Notes: a model not told the origin generated them from the letters alone. Positions 7,662 through 15,604 are shown, numbered from the stretch's first letter. The stretch is DNA of 38,999 nucleotides from Leptolyngbya sp. CCY15150 (GCF_016888135.1 NZ_JACSWB010000293.1:1-38999); one strand, 5' to 3'. Translations and numbers: made by a program.

Positions 7662-7821
7662 ATATTTATGCATCAGTTCTGTTTTGGCAGAACCGGCCCG
7701 GCCGCAACAGCCTCAGGATGCCTCTATCATTCTGCAAAAGGTCACCTTCCTCTACAGGGAAGATCATCCAGCACGGCAAGATGTTTCGCTGACCATTCCG
7801 GTGAGTAAAGTCACTGCTTAA
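7657..7821 (+). pseudogene. Remnant of an ABC-transporter ATP-binding domain
   Basis: Frame 1 from about 7657 to the TAA at 7819-7821 translates to text typical of the start of an ABC ATPase: ASIILQKVTFLYREDHPARQ followed by DVSLTIPVSKVTA. In intact exporters this stretch continues directly into the Walker A loop (ALVGxSGxGKT). Here the frame ends exactly where Walker A should begin, and no transmembrane domain precedes it. There is no start codon with a ribosome site. It is therefore a short decayed fragment of an ABC exporter half-transporter (MsbA/HlyB-type wording), left by deletion. Confidence 0.65.
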
Positions 7822-7885
7822 TCTCAAACTAAGGGGCTACCCCTTACTCGGTCTCCGCTGAAGCGAATCCTTTGAGAAACTCCTC

Positions 7886-8269
7886 ATGGCACCCAACCCG
7901 CCGCTGCACCAGACATGCCTCAAAGTTTTAGCTGCCATTGGGCCGCTAAGCTGGCTCCTGCTGGGGCTGTATCTGCTGACCTTAGGGCAACAGATGTGGG
8001 TGGGGTTAGTTGCCTTCTACTACAGCTTGCCAGCCATTTTGATCATCCACATCATTGCGCCGTTGGGGCTACTCTGGCTGACCCGCCACAGTCATCCCTT
8101 AGCCCGCCGTGGATGGGTATGCTGGAGCCTGATCTATTACGTGGCAGTACCTGGACTCATAGTGGGGCTATCAATCTGGTTTCAGGGGCTCACCGGAACC
8201 CTAGAGTTAATAGCCCGTCTCTTGCGGGAAATTCGCTTCCAGCTAGGCAGGTCAGGCTGGAGAACTTAA
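7886..8269 (+). CDS. Small membrane protein of unknown function
   Basis: A 127-residue hydrophobic protein with three probable membrane helices: about residues 12-35 (AAIGPLSWLLLGLYLLTLG), 38-65 (VAFYYSLPAILIIHIIAPLG, then LLWL) and 80-102 (SLIYYVAVPGLIVGLSIWF). The C-terminus is basic (RLLREIRFQLGRSGWR) and probably cytoplasmic. I do not recognise a family. ATG 7886 is chosen as the first start; no strong Shine-Dalgarno sequence is seen. A second frame on the same strand (7915-8280) is a composition shadow. The next start, at 8277, follows by 8 bases. Confidence 0.65.
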   Translation: MAPNPPLHQTCLKVLAAIGPLSWLLLGLYLLTLGQQMWVGLVAFYYSLPAILIIHIIAPLGLLWLTRHSHPLARRGWVCWSLIYYVAVPGLIVGLSIWFQGLTGTLELIARLLREIRFQLGRSGWRT

Positions 8270-8276
8270 CGCCTGG

Positions 8277-8504
8277 ATGAGCGGTCAGGAGATTATGCCA
8301 TTGTCAATAAGAAATAGTTACCGTGTGGTGAATATCGGCAATCTAGAGGTTCGGGATGATGAGCTGGTGCAGATTCGGGGACGTGTGGTTAACGTTCGAG
8401 ACGATGAATTCCTTCTGCATCTATTTTTCCGTATCTATCGCTCTAGATCTATCGCTCCAGACTGCCCAGAGATCTGGAGAGAGGCAGTCATAATCTGGTC
8501 ATGA
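8277..8504 (+). pseudogene. Truncated OB-fold gene copy
   Basis: A frame of 75 codons whose residues about 17-48 (VVNIGNLEVRDDELVQIRG, then RVVNVRDDEFLL) are nearly the same as the second OB-fold domain of the following gene (DNA 8845-8935). The DNA copies match over roughly 90 bases (8328-8420) with about ten differences. After the codons for EFLL the similarity stops abruptly and the remaining 27 residues look random. It lacks a signal peptide, the second half of the OB fold and the secretion tail. It is most simply a broken duplicate; translation of a short peptide cannot be excluded. Confidence 0.6.
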
Positions 8505-8553
8505 TCCATCTCTATAGTGAAAGGCATCTTGATAGAGATGGAGTAATCGCAAG

Positions 8554-9498
8554 ATGTTGACAAGCATTGGTGACCTGAGGGTTCAAGACGACGTGCTGGT
8601 GCGAATTCGGGGACGTGTAGTTAACGTCCGAGATGATGAATTTCTCCTGCGCGATCGCACGGGTTCCGTTTGGGTGGATGCCAGACGGCGGGTCAACCTA
8701 CGAGTGGGCGAACGGGTCACGGTTGTAGGTGACTTTGATGACAACGACTTTGATGCCCGGCGAATCATCAGAGTTGGTGGATCAAATCCTAACAATCCCG
8801 TGAATCCTAATCCTCCCAATCGTCCGGGCCCTATCCCCAGGGTAAATATCGGTAACCTAGAGGTTCGGGATGATGAGCTGGTGCGGATTCGGGGACGGGT
8901 CGTTAGAGTCCGAGATGATGAATTCTTCCTGCGCGATCGCACAGGTTCCGTTTGGGTGGATGCCAGACGGCGGGTTAACCTACGAGTGGGCGAACAGGTC
9001 ACGGTTGTAGGTGACTTTGATGACAACGATTTTGACGCCCGTCGAATTATTCGTAATCAGCCCCGGAATCGATCTATGGCACGCAGCAGTGCTTCCGATT
9101 CAGGTGTAGGTACCGATGGCAAGGATGGATTGACTGGCACCAGTGGGCGGGATAGTCTGCACGGACAACGGAGTCGTGATCGCTTAGTGGGCGGCAGCGA
9201 TCGCCTCACGGGTGGTGGCAGCGATCGCTTTGTCTATTCGTCAATTCAAGATGCTGGAGACAGAATCACAAACTTTAATCCGGTCAACGATCGCCTAGAT
9301 CTACGGCAAATCTTTAGACAGCCTCAGTACGCCAGCCAGGATCCATTCTCAGACTATCTGGACTTACAGCAAACGAGTCGTGGAACCGCTGTACGCATTG
9401 ACCCCGATGGTGATGTAGGCAATGCCAGCTTCATAACGCTGACAACGTTGACAGGGGTTAATCGCAACCAACTGAATGCCAGCCAGTTCCAGGTTTAG
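8554..9498 (+). CDS. Double OB-fold (YgiW/YdeI-like) protein with RTX/type I secretion tail
   Basis: A 314-residue protein. Residues 1-75 and 97-168 are two copies of a small OB-fold domain with the pattern DDxLVRIRGRVVxVRDDEF, then LRDRTGSVWVD and VGDFDDNDFDARRI, which parallels the E. coli YgiW/YdeI (bacterial OB fold) family. A Pro/Asn-rich linker (77-96) separates them. Residues about 185-222 contain degenerate RTX-like motifs (GTSGRDSLHG, GGGSDRFVYSS), and the end (DRITNFNPVNDRLDL onward) resembles the C-terminal target domain of type I secretion substrates. There is no signal peptide, consistent with C-terminal export. The combination is unusual: YgiW-type proteins are normally single-domain periplasmic proteins. 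It is the first intact member of the OB-fold cluster. Confidence 0.82.
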   Translation: MLTSIGDLRVQDDVLVRIRGRVVNVRDDEFLLRDRTGSVWVDARRRVNLRVGERVTVVGDFDDNDFDARRIIRVGGSNPNNPVNPNPPNRPGPIPRVNIGNLEVRDDELVRIRGRVVRVRDDEFFLRDRTGSVWVDARRRVNLRVGEQVTVVGDFDDNDFDARRIIRNQPRNRSMARSSASDSGVGTDGKDGLTGTSGRDSLHGQRSRDRLVGGSDRLTGGGSDRFVYSSIQDAGDRITNFNPVNDRLDLRQIFRQPQYASQDPFSDYLDLQQTSRGTAVRIDPDGDVGNASFITLTTLTGVNRNQLNASQFQV

Positions 9499-9562
9499 TT
9501 GGCTTAGCGACAGTGAACCTTTGCTTGAATACCTGTTAAATCATCTAACCTAGGAGACTATT

Positions 9563-10354
9563 ATGTATCGTCTTGGAATCGCTGCGATCGCTGGACTTTG
9601 CTCGATGATTGCTTTACCGTATGTCAGCTACGCTCAAGTGACCCATACCGGCATTGTAGAACGGGTATGGGAAGATGGATTTCGTCTCAATACCGGCGAT
9701 CGCTCTGTGACGGTGGATTCCTGGGATTTGTATGGCGACCATACCCCCCGTCATATTTCTGTGGGCGATCGCATCACCATTACCGGCGAAGTATCGGGAC
9801 GTGACTTTGACGCATTTTCTATCACTGTTGTAGAAGCCTTCCAATCCGGTCAGGACGTGGCCGCCGCTGTTCCTGGAGGATCATCTGGGCAGACCGTACT
9901 GACTGGAACCGTAGAACGGGTATGGGAAGATGGATTTCGTCTCAATACCGGCGATCGCTCTGTGACGGTGGATTCCTGGGATCTCTATGGCGACCATACC
10001 CCCCGCCATGTTTCTGTGGGCGATCGCATCACCATCTCAGGGGAGTTCTCCGGTCGCGATTTTGATGCATTTTCTATCGCGGGTTCAGAAGCTTCCCAAT
10101 CCAGACACGATATGACAGCGCTCGCCACCTTTCTGGGAGAATCCTCTGGGCAGACCGTACTGACTGGAACCGTAGAACGGGTATGGGAAGACGGGTTTCG
10201 CCTCAATACCGGCGATCGCTCTGTGACGGTGGATTCCTGGGATTTGTATGGCGACCATACCCCCCGCCATGTTTCTGTGGGCGATCGCATTACCATCTCA
10301 GGGGAGTTCTCTGGGCGTGATTTCGACGCCATCAGCGTCATTACAGTCAATTGA
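9563..10354 (+). CDS. Exported triple OB-fold protein
   Basis: A 263-residue protein with a Sec signal peptide (hydrophobic core residues 6-20, likely cleavage after SYA at residue 24). The mature part is three nearly identical OB-fold domains at about residues 28-92, 114-178 and 200-263, each with GxVERVWEDGFRLNTGDRSV, then VDSWDLYGDHTPRH and VGDRITI(T/S)GE(V/F)SGRDFDA. Short Ser/Gly/Ala-rich linkers join them. The domain fits the YgiW/YdeI pattern (GxVxxxxxDxFxLxDGTGxxxVD...VGDxVxVxGE). The start is ATG 9563 with TAGGAG 7 bases upstream. It lies 39 bases before the response-regulator frame, so the three genes may be cotranscribed. Site of action: periplasm or cell surface. Confidence 0.85.
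   Translation: MYRLGIAAIAGLCSMIALPYVSYAQVTHTGIVERVWEDGFRLNTGDRSVTVDSWDLYGDHTPRHISVGDRITITGEVSGRDFDAFSITVVEAFQSGQDVAAAVPGGSSGQTVLTGTVERVWEDGFRLNTGDRSVTVDSWDLYGDHTPRHVSVGDRITISGEFSGRDFDAFSIAGSEASQSRHDMTALATFLGESSGQTVLTGTVERVWEDGFRLNTGDRSVTVDSWDLYGDHTPRHVSVGDRITISGEFSGRDFDAISVITVN
9655..10330 (+). repeat. Three near-identical in-frame OB-fold repeats
   Basis: Units begin near 9655, 9910 and 10170. Within each, a block of about 165 bp from GTAGAACGGGTATGGGAAGA to GGGCGTGATTT or its equivalent is nearly identical; units 2 and 3 are most alike, including the linker sequence TCTGGGCAGACCGTACTGAC before them. This indicates recent tandem duplication or conversion inside the gene. Confidence 0.85.
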
Positions 10355-10405
10355 CACGCTGTTTTTGATCATCGATCATTAAAGTATTCGCCATTGTCCC
10401 GACCT

Positions 10406-11113
10406 ATGAGAATCTTGCTAGTTGAAGATGATCCGGATCAACTTGAGCCACTACAGGAAGCTCTTACTCGGTCGGGGCATGTTGTGGATGGCGTTGAAGA
10501 TGGCACTACGGCCCGCTGGTTGATTGGCGAAAAAGACTATGATTTGCTGATTCTCGACTGGATGTTGCCAGGAGAAGATGGCATTGAACTATGTCAACAC
10601 TATCGCCAGACCGGATACGCTGCCCCAGTCCTCATTCTCACAGCAAAAGATACAACAGCAGACAAGGTCATGGGTTTAGATGCCGGTGCGGATGACTATC
10701 TAGTCAAGCCTATAGACCTCGATGAACTCCTGGCCCGAGTTCGAGCCCTGCGGCGGCGATCGCCACTTTGGCAGGGCGATCGCCTCATGGTTGGCGCGCT
10801 GCACCTCAATCTTGACACCATGCAACTCCAGCACAAAGACGACTCTCTAAAGTTGAGCAGTCGCGACTTTCAACTGCTGGAATATATGATGCGTCATCCT
10901 CACCAAGTCTTAACCCGTGATCAGTTGGAACAGGCCTTGTGGGAGTGGGGAGACGAGCCAGAGAGTAATGCTGTAGCAGCCCGGATCAAGCGTCTGCGGC
11001 AACGCTTGCGTGATCTTGGCCTTGATACTTGGATCCATACCATTTATGGTGCTGGCTATCGCCTAGAACCCCCATCCCATGACCACGACTGTCCCGATGC
11101 TACATCTCGCTAA
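10406..11113 (+). CDS. OmpR/PhoB-family response regulator (RppA/QseB-like)
   Basis: A 235-residue regulator from ATG 10406. The receiver domain spans residues about 1-112 with the acidic pair in VEDDPDQ, phospho-acceptor Asp51 (LLILDWMLPGEDG) and the conserved lysine in DYLVKPID. The C-terminal winged helix spans about residues 125-225 with SSRDFQLLEYMMRHPHQVLT and the typical ending HTIYGAGYRLEP. It overlaps the kinase gene by 35 bases, so the two are translationally linked. It resembles cyanobacterial RppA/NrsR and proteobacterial QseB types; the stimulus is not deducible from this protein. A TTG 12 bases upstream (10394) is an alternative start; neither has a clear ribosome site. Confidence 0.9.
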   Translation: MRILLVEDDPDQLEPLQEALTRSGHVVDGVEDGTTARWLIGEKDYDLLILDWMLPGEDGIELCQHYRQTGYAAPVLILTAKDTTADKVMGLDAGADDYLVKPIDLDELLARVRALRRRSPLWQGDRLMVGALHLNLDTMQLQHKDDSLKLSSRDFQLLEYMMRHPHQVLTRDQLEQALWEWGDEPESNAVAARIKRLRQRLRDLGLDTWIHTIYGAGYRLEPPSHDHDCPDATSR

Positions 11114-12569
11114 ACCCGTCCATCAGTATTGGCAAAACCTCCCCATCCGCGTAAAAGGCATCGTCATTATTGCCATCCCGGTCACGTGCCTATTTACCGC
11201 ATTGGCAGCCTTTGCCTGGCTTAAAGCTAGTCTGGTTGAAGATGAAAACTGGGTTCAACATACCCAAACGGTACGCATCGAAACCAAGCAACTCTTAAAT
11301 GCACTCCTGGATGCAGAAACGGGCGTGCGGGGGTATGGGTTAACCCAGCGGGATGAGTTTTTAGCCCCCTACGGCAGTGCATTGGAGGTGATTCCCTCCT
11401 CACTGCAGCGGCTAGAGGCGCTGGTGCAGGATAATCCTCAACAAGTGGCTCGGCTGGACTATATTCAGGAGCTGATTGCCGAAAATTTAGACATCTTTGA
11501 ACGCAAGATGATTCTCCAGCGTAATTTGACCCGCATTCAAGGGCAGGCGGATGTCCTTGTACCCGCAGCCTCGCTCTATGACTGGCTGGAAGAGGGACGC
11601 GCCACCATGGATGAAGCTCGTCTCGCCATTGATCGCTTTGCCCAGACGGAAGAAGACTTGCTGATGGAGCGCAGTCAACACCAAGACCTCTATCGCCAAA
11701 TCACTTGGATCGTTCTTTGTATTTCTGGTGTTTTGGGTACCTTGGGAGCGTTGGTAGCTGTGCATCTATTCTCCCATTTGGAACAAGAGTTAGCCGATCG
11801 GGAATATCACCTACGGGAAACCAATCAACGCCTAGAAACGGCCTGTGACCAACTCCAGCGCTTTACGGCCAATGCATCCCACGAACTGCGGGCACCTCTA
11901 GCAGCCGTGCTTAGCAATGCTCAGGTTGGTCTGATGGCGCTTGATGAGCCGGAGGGAGAGGCGATCGCTCTTCGAGGGAAGCTTGAAAAGATTGTGACCC
12001 TCACAAAACACATGAGCACCTTGGTGGGAGACCTCCTATTTCTTGCCCGCCACAGTGGCCTACTCTCTGACGACACCCTCAAGCCAGTTTGCCTGAATGA
12101 CCTGCTCAACCACCTGCTTCAGGACTGGATACCTCAAGCTAGAGCGTCTCAGCTACAGTTAACGGGGCATATTCCCCAAGATCATCTATCCATTCAAGCT
12201 GATGCCAACTTGCTCAAGCAAGCGATCGCCAACTTGCTGAGTAATGCCTGTCGCTATACGGCGGCTGGCGGATCGATTCAACTCAGCGCCTATGCTACAT
12301 CCACACAGGTGACTATCCAGGTATCAGATACGGGAATAGGCATCCCATCGAAAGCACTTCCCCACATTTTTGAGCGATTTTATCGTGTGGATACCAAGCG
12401 GTCTAAAACATCGGGAGGCTTTGGGCTTGGGTTAGCGATCGCTCAGCAAATTATTTATGCCCACCACGGCACCCTTGATGTCACAAGCCACCTCGGACAA
12501 GGCTCAGTTTTTACCATTACGCTTCCGTTGGCGACGATGCTATCAGAGGCTGTCATGATTGCGTCATAG
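11079..12569 (+). CDS. CHASE3 sensor histidine kinase
   Basis: A 496-residue kinase. A first membrane segment lies at about residues 28-47, then a CHASE3 extracytoplasmic sensor domain (about 50-195, with the hallmark LLNALLDAETGVRGYGLT), and a second membrane segment at about 207-230. A short coiled linker leads to HisKA with phospho-acceptor His268 (NASHELRAPLAAVLS). The HATPase domain includes the N-box NLLSNACRYT, G1 VSDTGIGI, and G2 GFGLGLAIA. The partner is the overlapping OmpR-type regulator. ATG 11079 gives the overlap; ATG 11097 is an alternative. The sensor faces the periplasm, where the neighbouring OB-fold proteins should be located, which suggests they could modulate it or be its targets; that is inference. 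Confidence 0.92.
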   Translation: MTTTVPMLHLAKPVHQYWQNLPIRVKGIVIIAIPVTCLFTALAAFAWLKASLVEDENWVQHTQTVRIETKQLLNALLDAETGVRGYGLTQRDEFLAPYGSALEVIPSSLQRLEALVQDNPQQVARLDYIQELIAENLDIFERKMILQRNLTRIQGQADVLVPAASLYDWLEEGRATMDEARLAIDRFAQTEEDLLMERSQHQDLYRQITWIVLCISGVLGTLGALVAVHLFSHLEQELADREYHLRETNQRLETACDQLQRFTANASHELRAPLAAVLSNAQVGLMALDEPEGEAIALRGKLEKIVTLTKHMSTLVGDLLFLARHSGLLSDDTLKPVCLNDLLNHLLQDWIPQARASQLQLTGHIPQDHLSIQADANLLKQAIANLLSNACRYTAAGGSIQLSAYATSTQVTIQVSDTGIGIPSKALPHIFERFYRVDTKRSKTSGGFGLGLAIAQQIIYAHHGTLDVTSHLGQGSVFTITLPLATMLSEAVMIAS

Positions 12570-12653
12570 TTTGTTGCTACATTCAGCACTATCACAGCAA
12601 GATTCAGAATGATACCTGTTTTGGTGTGTGCATGATCTCTTTCTGTAGCAGCC

Positions 12654-13073
12654 ATGAAACTACTCGTAACGACTCTACTCACCTCAACATTACTAGGATT
12701 AGCAGTTCCCCCAGTACGCGCCGAGATTCCCTTGGAGGATCGGCAGCCATCTCCCGTACTGCAAGCCCAAACTCCTATTGGTGAACTCCGGCGCACGTCA
12801 AACATCACCATCTCTGGAGATATTCATAGCGTTGTTGGCAACGAGTTTATCCTAGACGACGGCACCGGCCAAATTATTGTCGATGCTGGCCCACGCTGGT
12901 ACCATCAGCTTGACCTGAGGGTCGGAGAGCGTGTGACCGTTGTCGGTGAATACGATGACTATGACTTTGATGCCTATCAAATTACCCGCAGTTCCGGCGA
13001 CGTGATTCGGATCCGTGAAGCCGATGGCCCGCCACCTTGGGCAGGTGGGCCGCAGCGGAGAAATCGCTTCTAG
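12654..13073 (+). CDS. Exported single OB-fold protein (YgiW/YdeI-like)
   Basis: A 139-residue protein with a Sec signal peptide (MKLLVTTLLTSTLLGLAV core; likely cleavage after VRA at residue 23). Residues about 50-113 form one OB-fold domain: ITISGDIHSVVGNEFILDDG, then TGQIIVDAGPRW and VGERVTVVGEYDDYDFDAYQ. This follows the E. coli YgiW layout (signal peptide plus one domain, about 130 residues) more closely than the other cluster members do. The C-terminus is Pro/Gly-rich and basic (PPPWAGGPQRRNRF). It lies 84 bases after the kinase gene on the same strand and could be part of its operon or its regulon. YgiW (VisP) and YdeI are linked to stress tolerance; a ligand here is unknown. Confidence 0.85.
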   Translation: MKLLVTTLLTSTLLGLAVPPVRAEIPLEDRQPSPVLQAQTPIGELRRTSNITISGDIHSVVGNEFILDDGTGQIIVDAGPRWYHQLDLRVGERVTVVGEYDDYDFDAYQITRSSGDVIRIREADGPPPWAGGPQRRNRF

Positions 13074-13135
13074 ACGTCAGCAGATGAACAACGCAGACCT
13101 AAGATCTTAGCCGAACTTGTGGGTTCAATCGGCTC

Positions 13136-13199
13136 AGGGTGGGGCATACGCCCGTCGCACATATGTTCAGTAAGCTCTATGCCCATGAGTCCCCACCCT
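13136..13199. terminator. Extended inverted repeat between convergent genes
   Basis: AGGGTGGGG at 13136-13144 pairs with CCCCACCCT at 13191-13199. An alternative inner pairing joins GGGCATA (13142-13148) with TATGCCC (13178-13184). The element lies between the 3' end of the OB-fold gene and the 3' end of the convergent parB gene, a place where a bidirectional terminator is expected. The 46-nt loop makes a classical intrinsic terminator unlikely. Confidence 0.35.
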
Positions 13200-13282
13200 C
13201 CAACGCATCAAGACAGTTTCCCCCCACCTAGCTCTAGGTGCAGATCGTTGGCTGCATCGGCCAACCGATACCTTGGGGATGA

Positions 13283-14422
13283 CTAAGCATTCCCCAACGC
13301 AGCTTCAATGTCTGAGAGGGTGCTGCGTAGGGCTTCCTGCAATTGCTCAAGGTGCGATCGCTCAAGCTGATTCATGTCAAGTTTTTCTACGTTGCGAATT
13401 AATCCTTCAACCTGCCGCTGAGTTGGGCTGGGCTTGGAGATTTTGGTATGACGACTGATTTCCTCCGCCACCAATTTACGCACCTGCGCCACGGAGAGTT
13501 TATTGGTGATCACCTGCTTCAAAAGTCTGGCCCGGGCCCGTTTGATCACATCTTTTTGAATATTTGGATTCTTGTCGAGCAAGTTTTTAGCCGACAGGCG
13601 CTGCAGGGCCAGGGCGTGCATTCCGCCTAAACCTTGTTCTCGAATCGCCTGTTTTAGATCATCCAAGAGACCCAACATTGGGAAAATGTTGGCGCTCACG
13701 GACGCTGGATGAAGCTGCAACCCCAACAAAATTTGGAGGACGTTTTTCTCCGTTGCATCTAATTCAAACCGATCAATCGATTCCCGTTGCTGCTCTGAGG
13801 AAGCCAAGACTAAGTCACCCAGGGTAGGCAGGTGTCCATGGCGCTCTAGGCGGCGCACCGTCGTGCGTAAAAGACGTGGGATGTCCGCCTCCTTAAGGCT
13901 AACCTGGTGAGATATTTCACGGACTAGCGCTTCGGCAGTATCGAGGGCATTTAAGTTTTCGCGGTGCAAGTTGGCCAGCAGCACCCGGCGGTGCAACAGT
14001 TCTGGCTCAGGAATGACCACCGCTTTCAGAGTTTGCCAGCCCAAGCGTCGTGCGCCGCGCCACCGCCGTTCTCCGTCAAACAGCAGGTATCGATTAGGTT
14101 TCTGCTCCATCAAGATGATCGGTTCCTGTTGCCCATCAGAATGGAGGGATTGGGCGATCGCCTGAATGCTTTCTTCCGTGAACGTTTGCCGGGGCTGATC
14201 AGGGTTAGGGCTGACTAAAGCTAGGGAAACCTCCAGCACTCCGCCCTCGGCAAGTTGTTCTCGCAGCTCTTGAAGTTTCGCCTCTAGCTCCTGAGATCCG
14301 CTTGTCCGAAGCTGCTGAATTTCGCTTTGCAGGTCTAGTACCTGGGCTTCTAGCTCATGCACTTCTTGAGAATATTCAGCACCGGAAAACAAATTAGAGA
14401 GATCAATGCCAACTCTAGTCAT
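13283..14422 (-). CDS. parB: ParB-family partition protein (centromere binding)
   Basis: A 379-residue protein. Residues about 16-62 are a predicted coiled coil (VHELEAQVLDLQSEIQQL and following). The ParB/sulfiredoxin-like domain covers about residues 64-160 with NPDQPRQTF, then LLFDGERRWRGARRLGW and NLHRENLNALDTAEAL; these correspond to ParB boxes I and II. A helical middle region with a probable helix-turn-helix (SLKEADIPRLLRTTVRRLER) should read the centromere. The C-terminus is helical and charged, as in dimerising ParBs. It overlaps parA by 8 bases and is downstream of it in one operon. Box II has GERRWRGA; the CTP-binding GERRxRA context is therefore recognisable but with an inserted-looking WRG. 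Its likely binding sites are the palindromes at 15605-15922. Confidence 0.88.
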   Translation of the reverse strand: MTRVGIDLSNLFSGAEYSQEVHELEAQVLDLQSEIQQLRTSGSQELEAKLQELREQLAEGGVLEVSLALVSPNPDQPRQTFTEESIQAIAQSLHSDGQQEPIILMEQKPNRYLLFDGERRWRGARRLGWQTLKAVVIPEPELLHRRVLLANLHRENLNALDTAEALVREISHQVSLKEADIPRLLRTTVRRLERHGHLPTLGDLVLASSEQQRESIDRFELDATEKNVLQILLGLQLHPASVSANIFPMLGLLDDLKQAIREQGLGGMHALALQRLSAKNLLDKNPNIQKDVIKRARARLLKQVITNKLSVAQVRKLVAEEISRHTKISKPSPTQRQVEGLIRNVEKLDMNQLERSHLEQLQEALRSTLSDIEAALGNA

Positions 14423-15212
14423 GGGTGTTCCTCAGTTCTTCACAAATTTGCTTCACGATCGGATCAAAATCGGCACAGGCAGGGTGACCAGGACGATACA
14501 TCTGTAGGGGTTGCCCCTTGGCGCTGGCATTCTTGAATTCTGATGAAAATCGAATGGGGGAAAAGCAGCGGATATTCAGTTTTTCAAGCTGTGGGGCAAG
14601 TTGCCCGAGGATATTGCGGTGGATGGCGAGCCGCTGATCATATTGATTGGGGACAAACCCTAGGAGCTTCGGTTCAGGGCTCAAGCGCAGGCGGCGGAAG
14701 TTGCCATAAAACCACTCCAGCAATTTGCCAGCTCCATCGGCTGATTTGGGCTCTACCTGCATGGGGACGAGTAGATGAGTGCAGGCCGACAGAGCAATGA
14801 GTGGTAATGGCCCCAGGGTGGCCGGACAGTCAAAAATAATCACGTCTTGGGGCAAGGGATAGTCTTGCAGGCGATCGCCTAGAAGGTAGGCACCGCGCTC
14901 ATGGAGTACGAGTTCACTGGTGGTTTTCACCAGACCCATTTCTCCCTGACAGGCCATGACGGTATCTAGCTTGTCATGCCAAATCGGCACGAGGGGCCAG
15001 TCGCCAGAAAAGCCTTCCTGCAAAACGGACGCGATGGTGTCTTGAATTCGAGGGCGAGATAGACCGCAAAATAGGCTGACCGATCCCTGGGGATCCAGAT
15101 CCATCAGCGCAACCTTGAAACCCCGACGTCCCAGCAAGTAGGCAAGATGGGTGGCGAGGGTCGTTTTACCGCTGCCTCCGGCATTGGAAAGTAGTGCTAA
15201 TCGAAGTTGCAT
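14415..15212 (-). CDS. parA: ParA-family partition ATPase
   Basis: A 265-residue ATPase without an N-terminal DNA-binding extension, like short (type Ib or chromosomal Soj) ParAs. Walker A is SNAGGSGKTTLATHL at residues 9-23; Walker A' follows as ALMDLDPQGS, and Walker B is IIFDCPATLGPL. In canonical ParA/MinD proteins the motif starts KGG; here that position is Ala (AGGSGKTT), so the signature lysine is missing while the P-loop lysine is present. The gene is first in the parA-parB operon with an 8-base overlap. It probably moves DNA carrying the nearby palindromic array over the nucleoid. No Shine-Dalgarno sequence is apparent before ATG 15212. Confidence 0.9.
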   Translation of the reverse strand: MQLRLALLSNAGGSGKTTLATHLAYLLGRRGFKVALMDLDPQGSVSLFCGLSRPRIQDTIASVLQEGFSGDWPLVPIWHDKLDTVMACQGEMGLVKTTSELVLHERGAYLLGDRLQDYPLPQDVIIFDCPATLGPLPLIALSACTHLLVPMQVEPKSADGAGKLLEWFYGNFRRLRLSPEPKLLGFVPNQYDQRLAIHRNILGQLAPQLEKLNIRCFSPIRFSSEFKNASAKGQPLQMYRPGHPACADFDPIVKQICEELRNTHD

Positions 15213-15604
15213 ACGAAATGAGATGTCACCAATTATGTAAACAACAATGGGTCACAAAAGACAAAACACATCTGAAGCGGCTAAGAGAGACAGTCCATGA
15301 AGGTAGGGTCAAGGTAGATGCTCTCGGGCACTGTTCTAGAGAATGATCTAAAGGCATATGGGGGAGGCATGACAGCTAGTCCCAACAGTGGGTCGGAAAA
15401 TGCCTAGGATGCGATCGCTGAGGATGACGAGGGAAGCAGCTTAGTCAGGCAGCCGTCGATCGATCCTGAGTAGTTCCCAGACATCCATAACTTGGGAGGT
15501 CATGAAGGCTGGGCATGATAGAAACCTATGGGATCGAGCTAGGGCGATCGCTTGTGTTGTGAAACCTTCAGCCAATTTGAATACTTGATAGGTACCTAGG
15601 TCAT
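15213..15604. other. Leader between parA and the palindromic array
   Basis: This stretch of nearly 400 bases contains no gene that I can support. It should carry the parA promoter on the minus strand. Two HIP1 sites and no obvious long repeat were seen; an imperfect short hairpin or two are within what chance would give. Confidence 0.5.

Noticed and set aside
7915-8280. Second plus-strand frame over the small membrane protein
   Set aside because: Different frame of the same DNA without coherent hydrophobic segments; the 7886 frame has three clear membrane helices.
8583-9026. Minus-strand frame of 147 codons
   Set aside because: Ser/Arg/Thr-rich low complexity, antisense to the OB-fold repeats; a composition shadow.
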